Position numbers and translations under genes: made by a program
Part shown: positions 43,707 to 51,678 of the stretch, one piece after another
Position numbering within the stretch: position 1 is the stretch's first letter
Layout of the letters: the number at the start of each line of letters is the position of its first letter
The notes under the pieces: generated by a model
Databases searched by the model: none
The model's input: only the letters and a program-made list of their open reading frames with translations
Told to the model about the DNA's origin: nothing
DNA from: Bacteroidales bacterium
GTDB lineage: Bacteria > Bacteroidota > Bacteroidia > Bacteroidales > UBA932
Assembly: GCA_012744435.1 (NCBI GenBank)
Contig: JAAYCA010000014.1
Span: 1-64,000 of the forward strand
Length of the DNA stretch: 64,000 nt
Reading direction: 5' to 3'

Positions 43707-44429
43707 TCAGAAGGCGATCTTCTTCAGTTCAGAATAGTTGTGGCGGATCGTTCCCGCGCCGGGCACGCTGGCCTTGGCACCTACACGGAAGTAATAGTTT
43801 TTACCCGTGTACTTGAAGAACGAACTGTTCTGGCTCACATCTATGGTCAGGGTATACTCTTTGGTCGGATCCACGACTTCGTTCGGCTTCTGCACATCCG
43901 TTCCCCCCGTGAGGGCGAACTTGACATAGTTGCCGACCCATATGTCGGAGAAAGCGAAGAGACGCACCTCGGAGACCGTCTCGTCTCCCTTGCCGCCCTC
44001 GAGCTTGAATTTCGCCGTGACGGTGTTGCCGCTCTTGTCGATGGTGCAATCCTTGACCCGCAGGTAAGGGGTAACCTTCCAGTCTATCTCATTGTCTCCC
44101 GTCTTCACATCCATGAAGTCGGTGAAACCATAGAAATTGCCATTCTGGAAGATGACTTCATAACGTGCGGCAAAAACCAGGTTGTTGCGATACTCGCCGG
44201 TGTTCTGGATGACCCAGGTCTGACCGTTGGAATGGGTCTCGGCGGCGGCATAGCCCTGCTCATAGACCATCAGCTGGGATCCCTGCTGGATGTCGGTCCC
44301 GACGAGTTCGCCGGTCTTGGCATCGAGGATCCGGCCAAAGACTCTGGCATTCGGGCCTTCGTAGTTATCAAGTTTGCAGGAGGTCAACAGGAAGAGGACG
44401 CTCGCTGCGAGTAACAATGCTTTTTTCAT
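43707..44429 (-). CDS. DUF3823 lipoprotein, probable surface glycan-binding protein
   Basis: The 240-residue lipoprotein (LLTSC, Cys18) matches DUF3823: an N-terminal beta-sandwich (NYEGPNARVFGRILDAKTGE) and a second Ig-like domain with VTAKFKLEGG and YYFRVGAKAS near the C-terminus. Such proteins follow susD in many Bacteroidota loci and bind the target glycan at the cell surface. The gap to susD is 19 bases, and a strong terminator follows it. Aromatic residues such as in NFYGFTDFMDV and TWVIQN could stack on sugar, but binding sites cannot be placed with certainty. Confidence 0.85.
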   Translation of the reverse strand: MKKALLLAASVLFLLTSCKLDNYEGPNARVFGRILDAKTGELVGTDIQQGSQLMVYEQGYAAAETHSNGQTWVIQNTGEYRNNLVFAARYEVIFQNGNFYGFTDFMDVKTGDNEIDWKVTPYLRVKDCTIDKSGNTVTAKFKLEGGKGDETVSEVRLFAFSDIWVGNYVKFALTGGTDVQKPNEVVDPTKEYTLTIDVSQNSSFFKYTGKNYYFRVGAKASVPGAGTIRHNYSELKKIAF

Positions 44430-44448
44430 GCTGTCAAAAGATTAACTG

Positions 44449-46416
44449 TTAATAACCCGGGTTGTTGACCAGTTTGTTGACATCTCTGCCAGGAATGGAC
44501 AGATAGTAGGATTGCTGGTCGAACGTACGCGGGGAGGTCTCGTCATTCTTCTGGTTGATGCGAACGAAGACATACTTCGGACTGCCACTGCGCAGGTCGA
44601 GAAGCGGCATGATGCCGTGGCGGGAGGAGCTGTTCCAGATCTCGTGCATTTCGCGACGGCGCATGCTGTCCCAATAGAGCTGGCCTTCTCCGAAGAGCTC
44701 GACCTTACGCTCTTTCAGGACGTTCTCCAGCGTCAGCGGAATGTCGTCCTGGTGGGCCGCACGGTGGCGGAGGTCATTGAGGTACTGGGCAGCCTTGGTC
44801 TTGTCACCTTTGCCGGACTCGACGACCGCCTCGGCATAGTTGAGATAAACCTCTGCGAGACGCATGTCGATCCACGTCGTAGTGGAAGAAGCCTGAATAC
44901 CGGCCGGCATGTTGTCCTCCGCGAGGAATTTGCGGACGGAGAAGCCGGTGGTGGTGATGGAGCAGTTATCGGAATCTCCGCCGGCTCCGTCAAAGCCGGA
45001 GTAGTCGATAGCCTTGGCTTCACCGCCATAAGAATGGTAGGTCACGCCGCCGACTTCCTCCGTGGTCTTCTGATAGATGTAGGGCTTTCCGTCGGTCTTG
45101 ATCATACCGCCCTGGATGGTGATCACCTGACCTGCATAGGTCGAACCGGGGGTGATGACGCTGGCACGCAAGCGGGCGTCTTTGTCCTTGAACGGGTCCG
45201 TCACATTGTCGTACTCGATGAAACCGGTCGTGGCAACGTCGGCGTTGTCATTGACATTGCGGAAGACAGATGTCTCATTCCCGTCGGTGCGGGTCTTGAT
45301 CGGGGCACTCTTGCCGGTGCCGTCGTCCGTATAGTCCTCATAGAGATCGACGAGGTCAGCGGTAACGCTCCAGCGGGCGTACTTGTGGAAGCCCGGATTC
45401 TTCTGCGCGGGGCTGAAATAGATATCCATGCAATGGCCCTGGCCCCAGAGGACGGTGCCATCGAGGTAGGCGCGGCTGAAGATAACTTCGTCGCCGGCGC
45501 TCTCCGGATGCATGAAGATGTTCTGATAGACTTCGGCTGCTTTGGCCGGGTCGGCCTGGTTGCCACCCATAAGCTTCTTGCCGGAGTTGTTGATGATCTG
45601 CTCGCAAGCGCTGATGCACTGCTCGTAGAATGCATTGGCATCGCTGGCGCTCATGCTGACCAGCCCCTGGCTGACAGCTTCTCCCGCCATGGTGTACTTG
45701 TCGCTGTATTTCGCGATGGATGCAGCGTACAGGGCAGCACGGGCTTTCAGGGCAAGGGCGGCCCACTTGGTCGCGCGATAATCCGTGACACTTGCCGGAA
45801 GACCAGCGGCTGCTTTGTCGCAGTCGGCGAGGATGAATTCCCAGGTCGCCTTCTCCGTGGAGCGGGGGACCAGCAGTTCGGATCCGTCGCCACCCGGGAT
45901 ATAGTCTCCGTCCTGGACCCGGTCGATGACCGGCACACCACCGTAGCGGCGAGCGAGGGACAGATAGATATAGGCGCGGGTGAAGTAGCCCTCCGCTGCG
46001 TAACGCTTGGCAGCATCCGCGGAGATGACTCCGTCTGCCTCGGCCTTGCTGATCGTCTCGAGGAAGAGGTTGACCTGACGGATGTTCGTATAATACGTGG
46101 ACCAATGATTCGTCGTGAAATTGATCCCGAAGCCGTCGGAACGGCAGGAGTACATCGTATACATGTCGACCATCTGCATGTCACCGGCACCACCGGCCCA
46201 GTCATATTGATGGTAACCAACATTCGGACGATAGCGGAAGTCTTCCATTGGCGTGATGTTGTACATCTTGGCAACAAGCTGCATGATGCCACCTTCGGAA
46301 GACGTCAGCACGTTTTCGGAGACCTTGGTGAGGGACTCCTGCTCAAGCCAGTCCGTACAGCCGGCAAGGCCGAGAACTGCGATGAGCGAAACAATCGGAT
46401 AGAATATCTTTTTCAT
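44449..46416 (-). CDS. SusD-like outer-membrane glycan-binding lipoprotein
   Basis: Lid and binding partner of the SusC channel. The 655-residue protein has a lipoprotein signal (LAGC, Cys20), the SusD N-terminal opening DWLEQESLTKVSENVLTS, TPR-type helices in the middle (ARRYGGVPVIDRVQDGD near 165; IRADCDKA-like helices) and the C-terminal SusD domain (MRLAEVYLNYAEAVVESGKGDKTKAAQYLNDLR near 565-597 in two parts). It follows susC by 13 bases with a purine-rich ribosome site. The ATG at 46416 begins the signal peptide; the frame upstream overlaps nothing useful. Confidence 0.95.
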   Translation of the reverse strand: MKKIFYPIVSLIAVLGLAGCTDWLEQESLTKVSENVLTSSEGGIMQLVAKMYNITPMEDFRYRPNVGYHQYDWAGGAGDMQMVDMYTMYSCRSDGFGINFTTNHWSTYYTNIRQVNLFLETISKAEADGVISADAAKRYAAEGYFTRAYIYLSLARRYGGVPVIDRVQDGDYIPGGDGSELLVPRSTEKATWEFILADCDKAAAGLPASVTDYRATKWAALALKARAALYAASIAKYSDKYTMAGEAVSQGLVSMSASDANAFYEQCISACEQIINNSGKKLMGGNQADPAKAAEVYQNIFMHPESAGDEVIFSRAYLDGTVLWGQGHCMDIYFSPAQKNPGFHKYARWSVTADLVDLYEDYTDDGTGKSAPIKTRTDGNETSVFRNVNDNADVATTGFIEYDNVTDPFKDKDARLRASVITPGSTYAGQVITIQGGMIKTDGKPYIYQKTTEEVGGVTYHSYGGEAKAIDYSGFDGAGGDSDNCSITTTGFSVRKFLAEDNMPAGIQASSTTTWIDMRLAEVYLNYAEAVVESGKGDKTKAAQYLNDLRHRAAHQDDIPLTLENVLKERKVELFGEGQLYWDSMRRREMHEIWNSSSRHGIMPLLDLRSGSPKYVFVRINQKNDETSPRTFDQQSYYLSIPGRDVNKLVNNPGY

Positions 46417-46429
46417 TGTTCTTCCTTCT

Positions 46430-49400
46430 TTAGAATGTGATATTGACACCAATGTTATAAGAACGCATCAGCGGATAGGCCAGACCGGCGCTCCAGTCGC
46501 GCTCTTCACGCTCCGGGTCAGCCTGCTTGAGCAGTTTGTTGCAGAAGGTGAGGAGGTTGAATCCGTTGAGGTAGATGCGGGCGCTGCTGATACCGATATG
46601 GCTGAGCACCGTCTTCGGAACGGTATAGCCGAGCTCGAGGGTCTTCAGTCGCAGATAGGTGGCATCCGGGTTCCAGATGTCGATCATGGTGTTGCCCGTG
46701 CCGCCGTTGTTGCCCATATCATAAGTACCGGCATGGCCATAGGTCTTCAAGGCCGGATAGAAGCCGCTGACCCAATTGGTAGCCGGATTGAACGGATCAT
46801 CCGTCACGTTGGCGGTATGCCAGCGATCCTGGAACTTCGCGTAGGTCGAAGGATAACGGCCATAGCCCCAGATGTCGTTGTTGGAGTACTGAACATAGTA
46901 GCCGGAAGCACCCTGCCAGTTCATACTCAGATCAAACTGCTTGTAGTTGAGCGTCACGTTGAAGCCGTACTGGATGGGCGGGTTGGTACCGCGGTTCCAC
47001 TTCTGGACACGGCGGTCATCGTTGCTGATCCTGCCGTCGCCGTTGAGGTCAACCAGGCGATAGGAGCCCGGAAGCATCAGGGAATTGCCGTTGGCGCCGC
47101 CATACAGCGGGGCGGTCTCGTATTCCGCAATATCGGTGAACTGTCCATCATAATCGAAGAACCAGGTATAACCCTGATAGCGGTTCTCGGTACGGCTCGT
47201 CCAGGTATTGAACTGGGAAGTCGGCTCGTTGTTCGTAACATGCAGGTTCATGTTGCGGGCGTAGGTAAAGTTGCCGGAAAGCGTATAGCTGAAATCGCGG
47301 TTGACCTGGTTGGTGTGGTACAGGGACAGCTCGAAACCGAAGTTCTTGTTGGAATAGAGGTTCTCCTGCGGGAAAGACGCACCGAAGGTATTCGGAATGA
47401 CGGCCAGCGAATTGCCGAGGGTTCCCTCGTTCTTGCGCTGGAAGAGTTCGGCGGTACCGCCGAGTTTTCCTCTCCAGAGCTCGAAGTCAACACCGAGGTT
47501 GGAAATGATGGACGTGACCCAGGTCAGGTTGTCATTCACCACGCCGGGGGCGGTCATGCCCGGGGTCAGGGACGTGCCGTCAAAGGTGTAACCGTCATTG
47601 GCGGAAGCGGAGTATGCGCGGATATATTGCCAGGCGCTGCCGGTATCCATGCCGCTCTTGCCGTAGGAAACACGGAGCTTGAGGTTGTTGAGTGCCGGGA
47701 CCAGGGACTTCATCCAAGGTTCTTCGCTGACGCGCCAGCCGGCGGACACGGACGGGAAGAAGGCCCAGCGCTTGGCGGGAGCGTAGCGATAGGATCCGTC
47801 GTAACGGGCGACAGCCTCGAGGAGGTACTTGCCCTTGTAGTCATAATTCAGACGGCCCAGGTAAGCGGCCAGGCGGGAGAAACTGCGGGAGCCGCTGTTG
47901 GATGCGGTGGAGCTGTTTCCCATGTCAATGATGTCATGGGTGTACAGGCCCGCATACTGCCGGCCGCCGGAGAGGTTGTCGTTCCGGGTGGCGGAAGCCT
48001 CACCGACAAGGGTCGCGGTGATCGTGTGATCCTGGATCTTCTTGGTGTAGTTCGCCTGGACGCGACCGTAAATCTTTTGGTAGAGACGAAGCGTGTTGGA
48101 GTAGCTGTCACTGCCGAAGACGGAAGATTTGGCATCCGTGTAGTAATCGTAGAGCTGGTAGGACTTCTGCAGGGAGTCGTAGTTGGTGTTGGATCCGTCA
48201 TAGGACACCATCGCAGAAAGGGTCAGGCCCTGCAGGAACGGAGCTGTGTAGCGGAGCTCCATGCTGGTCTGGTAGTTCAGGCTGCGGGTCCGGCGGTAAC
48301 CGTCGGCCTCCGGATCCACCAGGGCAGCGGCGTTCTTGCCTTCCGGCTGGATGTAGGAGTAATGACCGGGGATCTCATTGCCATTGGCATCAATGGCGAA
48401 CGGACCGACGCCGCGCTCATTGACGAGCAGGGTCTTGTAGGTCCACATGAAGTCCTCGCGCGGCTGGCGCTGCTCCGTCCAGCGACCGTTGATATTGACG
48501 GCGAGCTGCAGGTTCTTGGTCAGGTCTGCGGTGAGGTTTGTGCGGAAGTTGTAGCGCTTGAAGTACTGGATGCCGCTGCGGAGCAGGCCGTTGTCCTCGT
48601 TGTAACCGAGGGACACGAAGTAGCGGGCGGTCTCGGAGCCGCCACGGACGGTCAGGTTGTGGTTCTGCTGGAAGGCATATTCCTTCATGTACATATCCAG
48701 CCAGTCATGGTCGGTGTAGCCGGCCTGGCCGCTGCGATACTTGGCGAGGAATTCTTCGGAGTAGGACGGAGTCTTGCCGACATTGCGGTCCATCTCGTTC
48801 TTCAGTTCGTAGTACGAGAGAGCATCGGTGGTGCGCTCGAATCCGGTCGGGTTCTTGAAACCGAGGGTGTTGTTGTAACTCACACGCGCACGCTCGTTCT
48901 TACCTTGTTTGGTGGTCACGATGATGACGCCGTTCGCTGCATTCAGACCGTAAATGGCGGCGGATGCATCCTTCAGGATGGAAACGCTCTCAATATCCTC
49001 GGAAGCCAATTGGGAGAGGTCTTCGGTGCCGTTGCGGGTAACACCGTCGATAACGACGAGCGGGGTGCCGTAGCCGCGGATGGAGATCATGTTGTCGAAA
49101 GTACCCGGCTCACCGGTCTTCTGGCGGATCAACAGACCGGGCATCTTACCCTGCAGGTTGTTGATAAAGTTTTCTGATTTTGTCGTTTCAATGTCCTCGG
49201 ACGTGATGGCCGTGACCGCTCCGGTCAGGGACTCCTTGCGCTGGACACCATAACCGACGACGACGACATCTTCAAGCATCTCGGCATCATCCTGAAGAAC
49301 GATGCGCAGATTGGAGGCTGCGACAACTTCCTGGGTGACATAGCCGATCGAGGAAATCACGAGCGTGGCCCCGGAAGGAACGGTGAGAGTGAAAGAACCG

Positions 49401-49585
49401 TCCAGGTCCGCCATGACACCATTGGTCTGGTTGCCTTTCTCAAGCACGGAGGCACCGATGACGGCTTCTCCGTTGGCGTCGAGAATCACACCTCGGGCAG
49501 TAATCCTGTTTTGTGCCGATGCAAAAGCGACCGACGCAAAGAGCATGATTACGGCAGCAAAAATAAGCTGTAAATAATGTCTCAT
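46430..49585 (-). CDS. SusC-like TonB-dependent outer-membrane transporter
   Basis: Imports glucan oligosaccharides across the outer membrane using TonB energy. The 1051-residue protein has a signal peptide to about residue 24, a carboxypeptidase-regulatory-like N-terminal domain (GVILDANGEAVIGASVLEKG), a plug domain (VVVGYGVQRKESLTGAV near 109-125; ISIRGYGTPLVVIDGV; GVIIVTTKQGK) and a beta barrel ending in the aromatic YNIGVNITF. No STN domain is present, so it does not signal to an anti-sigma factor; control fits the SusR-like gene upstream. First gene of the 15-gene locus. Confidence 0.96.
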   Translation of the reverse strand: MRHYLQLIFAAVIMLFASVAFASAQNRITARGVILDANGEAVIGASVLEKGNQTNGVMADLDGSFTLTVPSGATLVISSIGYVTQEVVAASNLRIVLQDDAEMLEDVVVVGYGVQRKESLTGAVTAITSEDIETTKSENFINNLQGKMPGLLIRQKTGEPGTFDNMISIRGYGTPLVVIDGVTRNGTEDLSQLASEDIESVSILKDASAAIYGLNAANGVIIVTTKQGKNERARVSYNNTLGFKNPTGFERTTDALSYYELKNEMDRNVGKTPSYSEEFLAKYRSGQAGYTDHDWLDMYMKEYAFQQNHNLTVRGGSETARYFVSLGYNEDNGLLRSGIQYFKRYNFRTNLTADLTKNLQLAVNINGRWTEQRQPREDFMWTYKTLLVNERGVGPFAIDANGNEIPGHYSYIQPEGKNAAALVDPEADGYRRTRSLNYQTSMELRYTAPFLQGLTLSAMVSYDGSNTNYDSLQKSYQLYDYYTDAKSSVFGSDSYSNTLRLYQKIYGRVQANYTKKIQDHTITATLVGEASATRNDNLSGGRQYAGLYTHDIIDMGNSSTASNSGSRSFSRLAAYLGRLNYDYKGKYLLEAVARYDGSYRYAPAKRWAFFPSVSAGWRVSEEPWMKSLVPALNNLKLRVSYGKSGMDTGSAWQYIRAYSASANDGYTFDGTSLTPGMTAPGVVNDNLTWVTSIISNLGVDFELWRGKLGGTAELFQRKNEGTLGNSLAVIPNTFGASFPQENLYSNKNFGFELSLYHTNQVNRDFSYTLSGNFTYARNMNLHVTNNEPTSQFNTWTSRTENRYQGYTWFFDYDGQFTDIAEYETAPLYGGANGNSLMLPGSYRLVDLNGDGRISNDDRRVQKWNRGTNPPIQYGFNVTLNYKQFDLSMNWQGASGYYVQYSNNDIWGYGRYPSTYAKFQDRWHTANVTDDPFNPATNWVSGFYPALKTYGHAGTYDMGNNGGTGNTMIDIWNPDATYLRLKTLELGYTVPKTVLSHIGISSARIYLNGFNLLTFCNKLLKQADPEREERDWSAGLAYPLMRSYNIGVNITF

Positions 49586-49626
49586 TGATTTTGTTTGTTA
49601 GACTGATATGGTAGAATTTGGTTTTT

Positions 49627-49642
49627 CCGGCCGGCCGGCCGG
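49627..49642. repeat. (CCGG)4 palindrome in the susC leader
   Basis: Four perfect CCGG units make a 16-base fully self-complementary run in otherwise AT-rich DNA. In the susC message it would form a short GC hairpin about 40 bases before the start codon, followed by AAAAA. Confidence 0.7.
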
Positions 49643-49754
49643 TGATTGTTGAGTGTGGGTTGGGGTTTAATCCATAGGCAGATTAGACTTGAATTAGTTA
49701 TAATTATTATCCGTGTGGGTATTTTTCCACAACAAAATTGCAGAAAAAAAACAC

Positions 49755-49799
49755 GGTGCCGGAATTCGGTACCGAGAAAGTACCAGGAAGTACCTGGTA
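49755..49799. promoter_or_regulatory. candidate operator for the SusR-like regulator
   Basis: Two dyads lie side by side: GGTGCCG-N5-CGGTACC (49755-49773, one mismatch) and TACCAGG-N5-CCTGGTA (49781-49799, perfect). GTACC occurs at 49769, 49780 and 49790, that is at 11- and 10-base steps on one face of the helix. The site is about 170-215 bases upstream of susC. Confidence 0.45.
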
Positions 49800-49805
49800 A
49801 AAGAA

Positions 49806-49834
49806 TTTAACAAACTGAACCTGAGTTTGTTAAA
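49806..49834 (-). terminator. intrinsic terminator after the SusR-like gene
   Basis: TTTAACAAACT (49806-49816) and AGTTTGTTAAA (49824-49834) are a perfect 11-base-pair inverted repeat with a 7-base loop; TTCTTTT follows on the minus strand. It would stop regulator transcripts before susC. The stem is AT-rich, so an operator role is also possible. Confidence 0.6.
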
Positions 49835-49876
49835 AAATATTAAAAACAAGAAAAAGTACTGCCCGCAGATTTAACA

Positions 49877-51583
49877 TTATCCGATTTTCCGGATCATTTC
49901 ATCGAATTCTTCGCGGGGCACGCGGGCGGCGTTGCGAATCTTGACCTTATAATTGTAAATGGTCCGGACGGAGTATTTGAGCAGGCCGGCGATGGCATTG
50001 GAATCCTCGATGCCCAGACGCATCAGGGCAAAAATCCGCAGTTCTGTATTCAATTTTTCCCCCTTCTTCAAAACGATCCGCGCCGGCTCCTCAAGCAGAT
50101 CATTGAACTGGGCGACGAAGTCCGGGAACATGGCAAGGAAGGTCGTATCAAACGTGTCATAGAACGCGTCGGTCTCTTGCTCGACCGCCGTCGAGGCACG
50201 CATTTCCTTGAGGAGAGCCCCGGCATTACCATAGCTCAACTGTTTGATTACTTGGGACTGAAGAGACTTGACCTTGTCGATATTGTCAGAGAGCTGAGAC
50301 AGGAACAGGCCAATATACCGCTCCTTGATGCTATTGGACTCCTGCAGTTCTGCATTCGACCGGGAGATGTCGGTATTGGCGAGCTGCAGTTGCCGGTTGA
50401 GCTCATCCACCTTGCTTTTGGACCGGAGCAGGCGCACATTGATGCGGTTTACAAGCATCAGGCCCAACACAAGCAAAAGGACAAACAGGGACAGAATCCA
50501 GGAATAGGCCTGGATCCTCCGGTGAGCCTTGATGAACCGCGCCTCGTAGGTGGCCTGGATCGGGACCAGATGACGCGAGATCTGCCAGGGACGCAGTTTG
50601 GCATTGTAAAAGACAGCATCATACAGGGCTGTCTGGATATAGCGGAAACTGTGCGTGATATCAATATCCATCAAGTCATTGGCGACCATGTTCAGGGACG
50701 CATAATCCCTGACGGCATTCTGGAAGTCCGCCTTGGCAGATGCGATTTCCCACAAGAGTTTCTCCCGGGCCAGGCCCAGGGAGTCACAGAGGACGGACTC
50801 CCAGTAACACGCTTTGGCATAGTCGTGCGAGTCCGGACCGAGTGTCTCCCGCAGCACGGCATTGTTCTCGCGCGCTTCCCGGAACATGCCGGCATGCAGC
50901 AGACGGATGACCTGCATCGACTCCCACTCGGGAGAACCGGGACGGTACAGCACCAGCAAGGAGTCGATATAGGCCTGCCGGGACTGCAGTAAAAGCGTTT
51001 CCGACCCGCCCAGAGAGTTCTCCGTGACATTATCGGAAAGCCGGTATAGCGCGAAATAGTATAACGTTCGGATGTCTTCCGGGAGCGCCGCCGGATCCAC
51101 GATTTCGCTCAGAGTCCGGTATGACTCCATATAATAGCCTGCACCGGCCAGGATTTCGCCCTTGCGGATGTCCGCCCAGGCAATCCCATCCCGCCGATGC
51201 GCCTGTTCCGCTATCCGCCGGCATTCAGCAAGCCACACGAGGGTCGAATCGAAATTGTAAGGGACGTATTCATCGACCAGGCTCCGGGCCAGGGCCATCC
51301 GGTCTTCGTACGTACGGGCCACGCGATAAGAACTCTTGAGAGAATTCATCCGATCCCATTTTGACCGTTCCCTGATGGGACGCTCGGCGATGATCCGGTC
51401 CAACTCTTCCAGCTCTTTGGACAATTGTCTGTCTGCCTTGAGGGATGTTCGTCCCGGAGAACGGGCTTCACGGCTCGCCGGGGAGTCCTGAGGGGGATAT
51501 GGGGAAGAAGAAAGCCGCATCGTACCACGCCCGCAGGAAAGCGCCAGCGGGAGCAGCAGCAGGAGAGAGAGGCGGAGTCGCAT
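49877..51583 (-). CDS. SusR-like membrane-bound transcriptional regulator (DUF6377-type)
   Basis: The 568-residue protein has an N-terminal lipoprotein-like signal (LALSC), a helical TPR-like sensor region facing the periplasm (about 80-355), one membrane segment near 359-378 (ILSLFVLLLVLGLMLV), a coiled coil (VDELNRQLQLANTDISRSN) and a C-terminal DNA-binding helix-turn-helix near 517-553 (GIEDSNAIAGLLKYSVRTIYNYK). This is the layout of SusR, the maltose-sensing activator of the Bacteroides starch locus. ATG at 51583 is chosen: the GTG seven codons upstream overlaps the -7 promoter element. It lies just upstream of susC, so it should sense an oligosaccharide and switch on the locus. Confidence 0.88.
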   Translation of the reverse strand: MRLRLSLLLLLPLALSCGRGTMRLSSSPYPPQDSPASREARSPGRTSLKADRQLSKELEELDRIIAERPIRERSKWDRMNSLKSSYRVARTYEDRMALARSLVDEYVPYNFDSTLVWLAECRRIAEQAHRRDGIAWADIRKGEILAGAGYYMESYRTLSEIVDPAALPEDIRTLYYFALYRLSDNVTENSLGGSETLLLQSRQAYIDSLLVLYRPGSPEWESMQVIRLLHAGMFREARENNAVLRETLGPDSHDYAKACYWESVLCDSLGLAREKLLWEIASAKADFQNAVRDYASLNMVANDLMDIDITHSFRYIQTALYDAVFYNAKLRPWQISRHLVPIQATYEARFIKAHRRIQAYSWILSLFVLLLVLGLMLVNRINVRLLRSKSKVDELNRQLQLANTDISRSNAELQESNSIKERYIGLFLSQLSDNIDKVKSLQSQVIKQLSYGNAGALLKEMRASTAVEQETDAFYDTFDTTFLAMFPDFVAQFNDLLEEPARIVLKKGEKLNTELRIFALMRLGIEDSNAIAGLLKYSVRTIYNYKVKIRNAARVPREEFDEMIRKIG

Positions 51584-51603
51584 GTGGTCAGTACGATTCT
51601 CCA

Positions 51604-51611
51604 CAAAGATA
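51604..51611 (-). promoter_or_regulatory. -7 element of the SusR-like gene
   Basis: The minus strand reads TATCTTTG, a perfect TAnnTTTG match, about 20 bases before the ATG at 51583. The identical octamer precedes acnA and mutS. Confidence 0.5.
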
Positions 51612-51648
51612 GCGACTTATTTTATAATTAAAAATCCAGCTAATTTTT

Positions 51649-51656
51649 TAACTTTG
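51649..51656 (+). promoter_or_regulatory. -7 element of the GH92 gene
   Basis: TAACTTTG matches TAnnTTTG perfectly and lies 22 bases before the GH92 ATG. With the opposing element at 51604-51611 it makes a compact divergent promoter of under 100 bases. Confidence 0.5.
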
Positions 51657-51678
51657 TAATCCTTTGAACCCTTTTGGT

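Larger units (their letters stand above)
49586..49876. other. leader and control region of the glucan locus
   Basis: This 291-base gap between the regulator and susC has no gene. From left to right it holds a (CCGG)4 palindrome about 40 bases before the susC ATG, a plain AT-rich stretch, two operator-like dyads with three phased GTACC words, and an 11-base-pair terminator stem after the regulator. No convincing TAnnTTTG element facing susC is seen, which would fit an activator-dependent promoter. Confidence 0.55.

Noticed and set aside
46598..49177. 859-codon plus-strand frame opposite susC
   Set aside because: Antisense shadow of a certain SusC protein; Gly/Val-rich without motifs.
49806..49834. 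11-base inverted repeat as phage or transposon end
   Set aside because: No transposase or target duplication nearby; position after the regulator and the T-rich tail fit a terminator.
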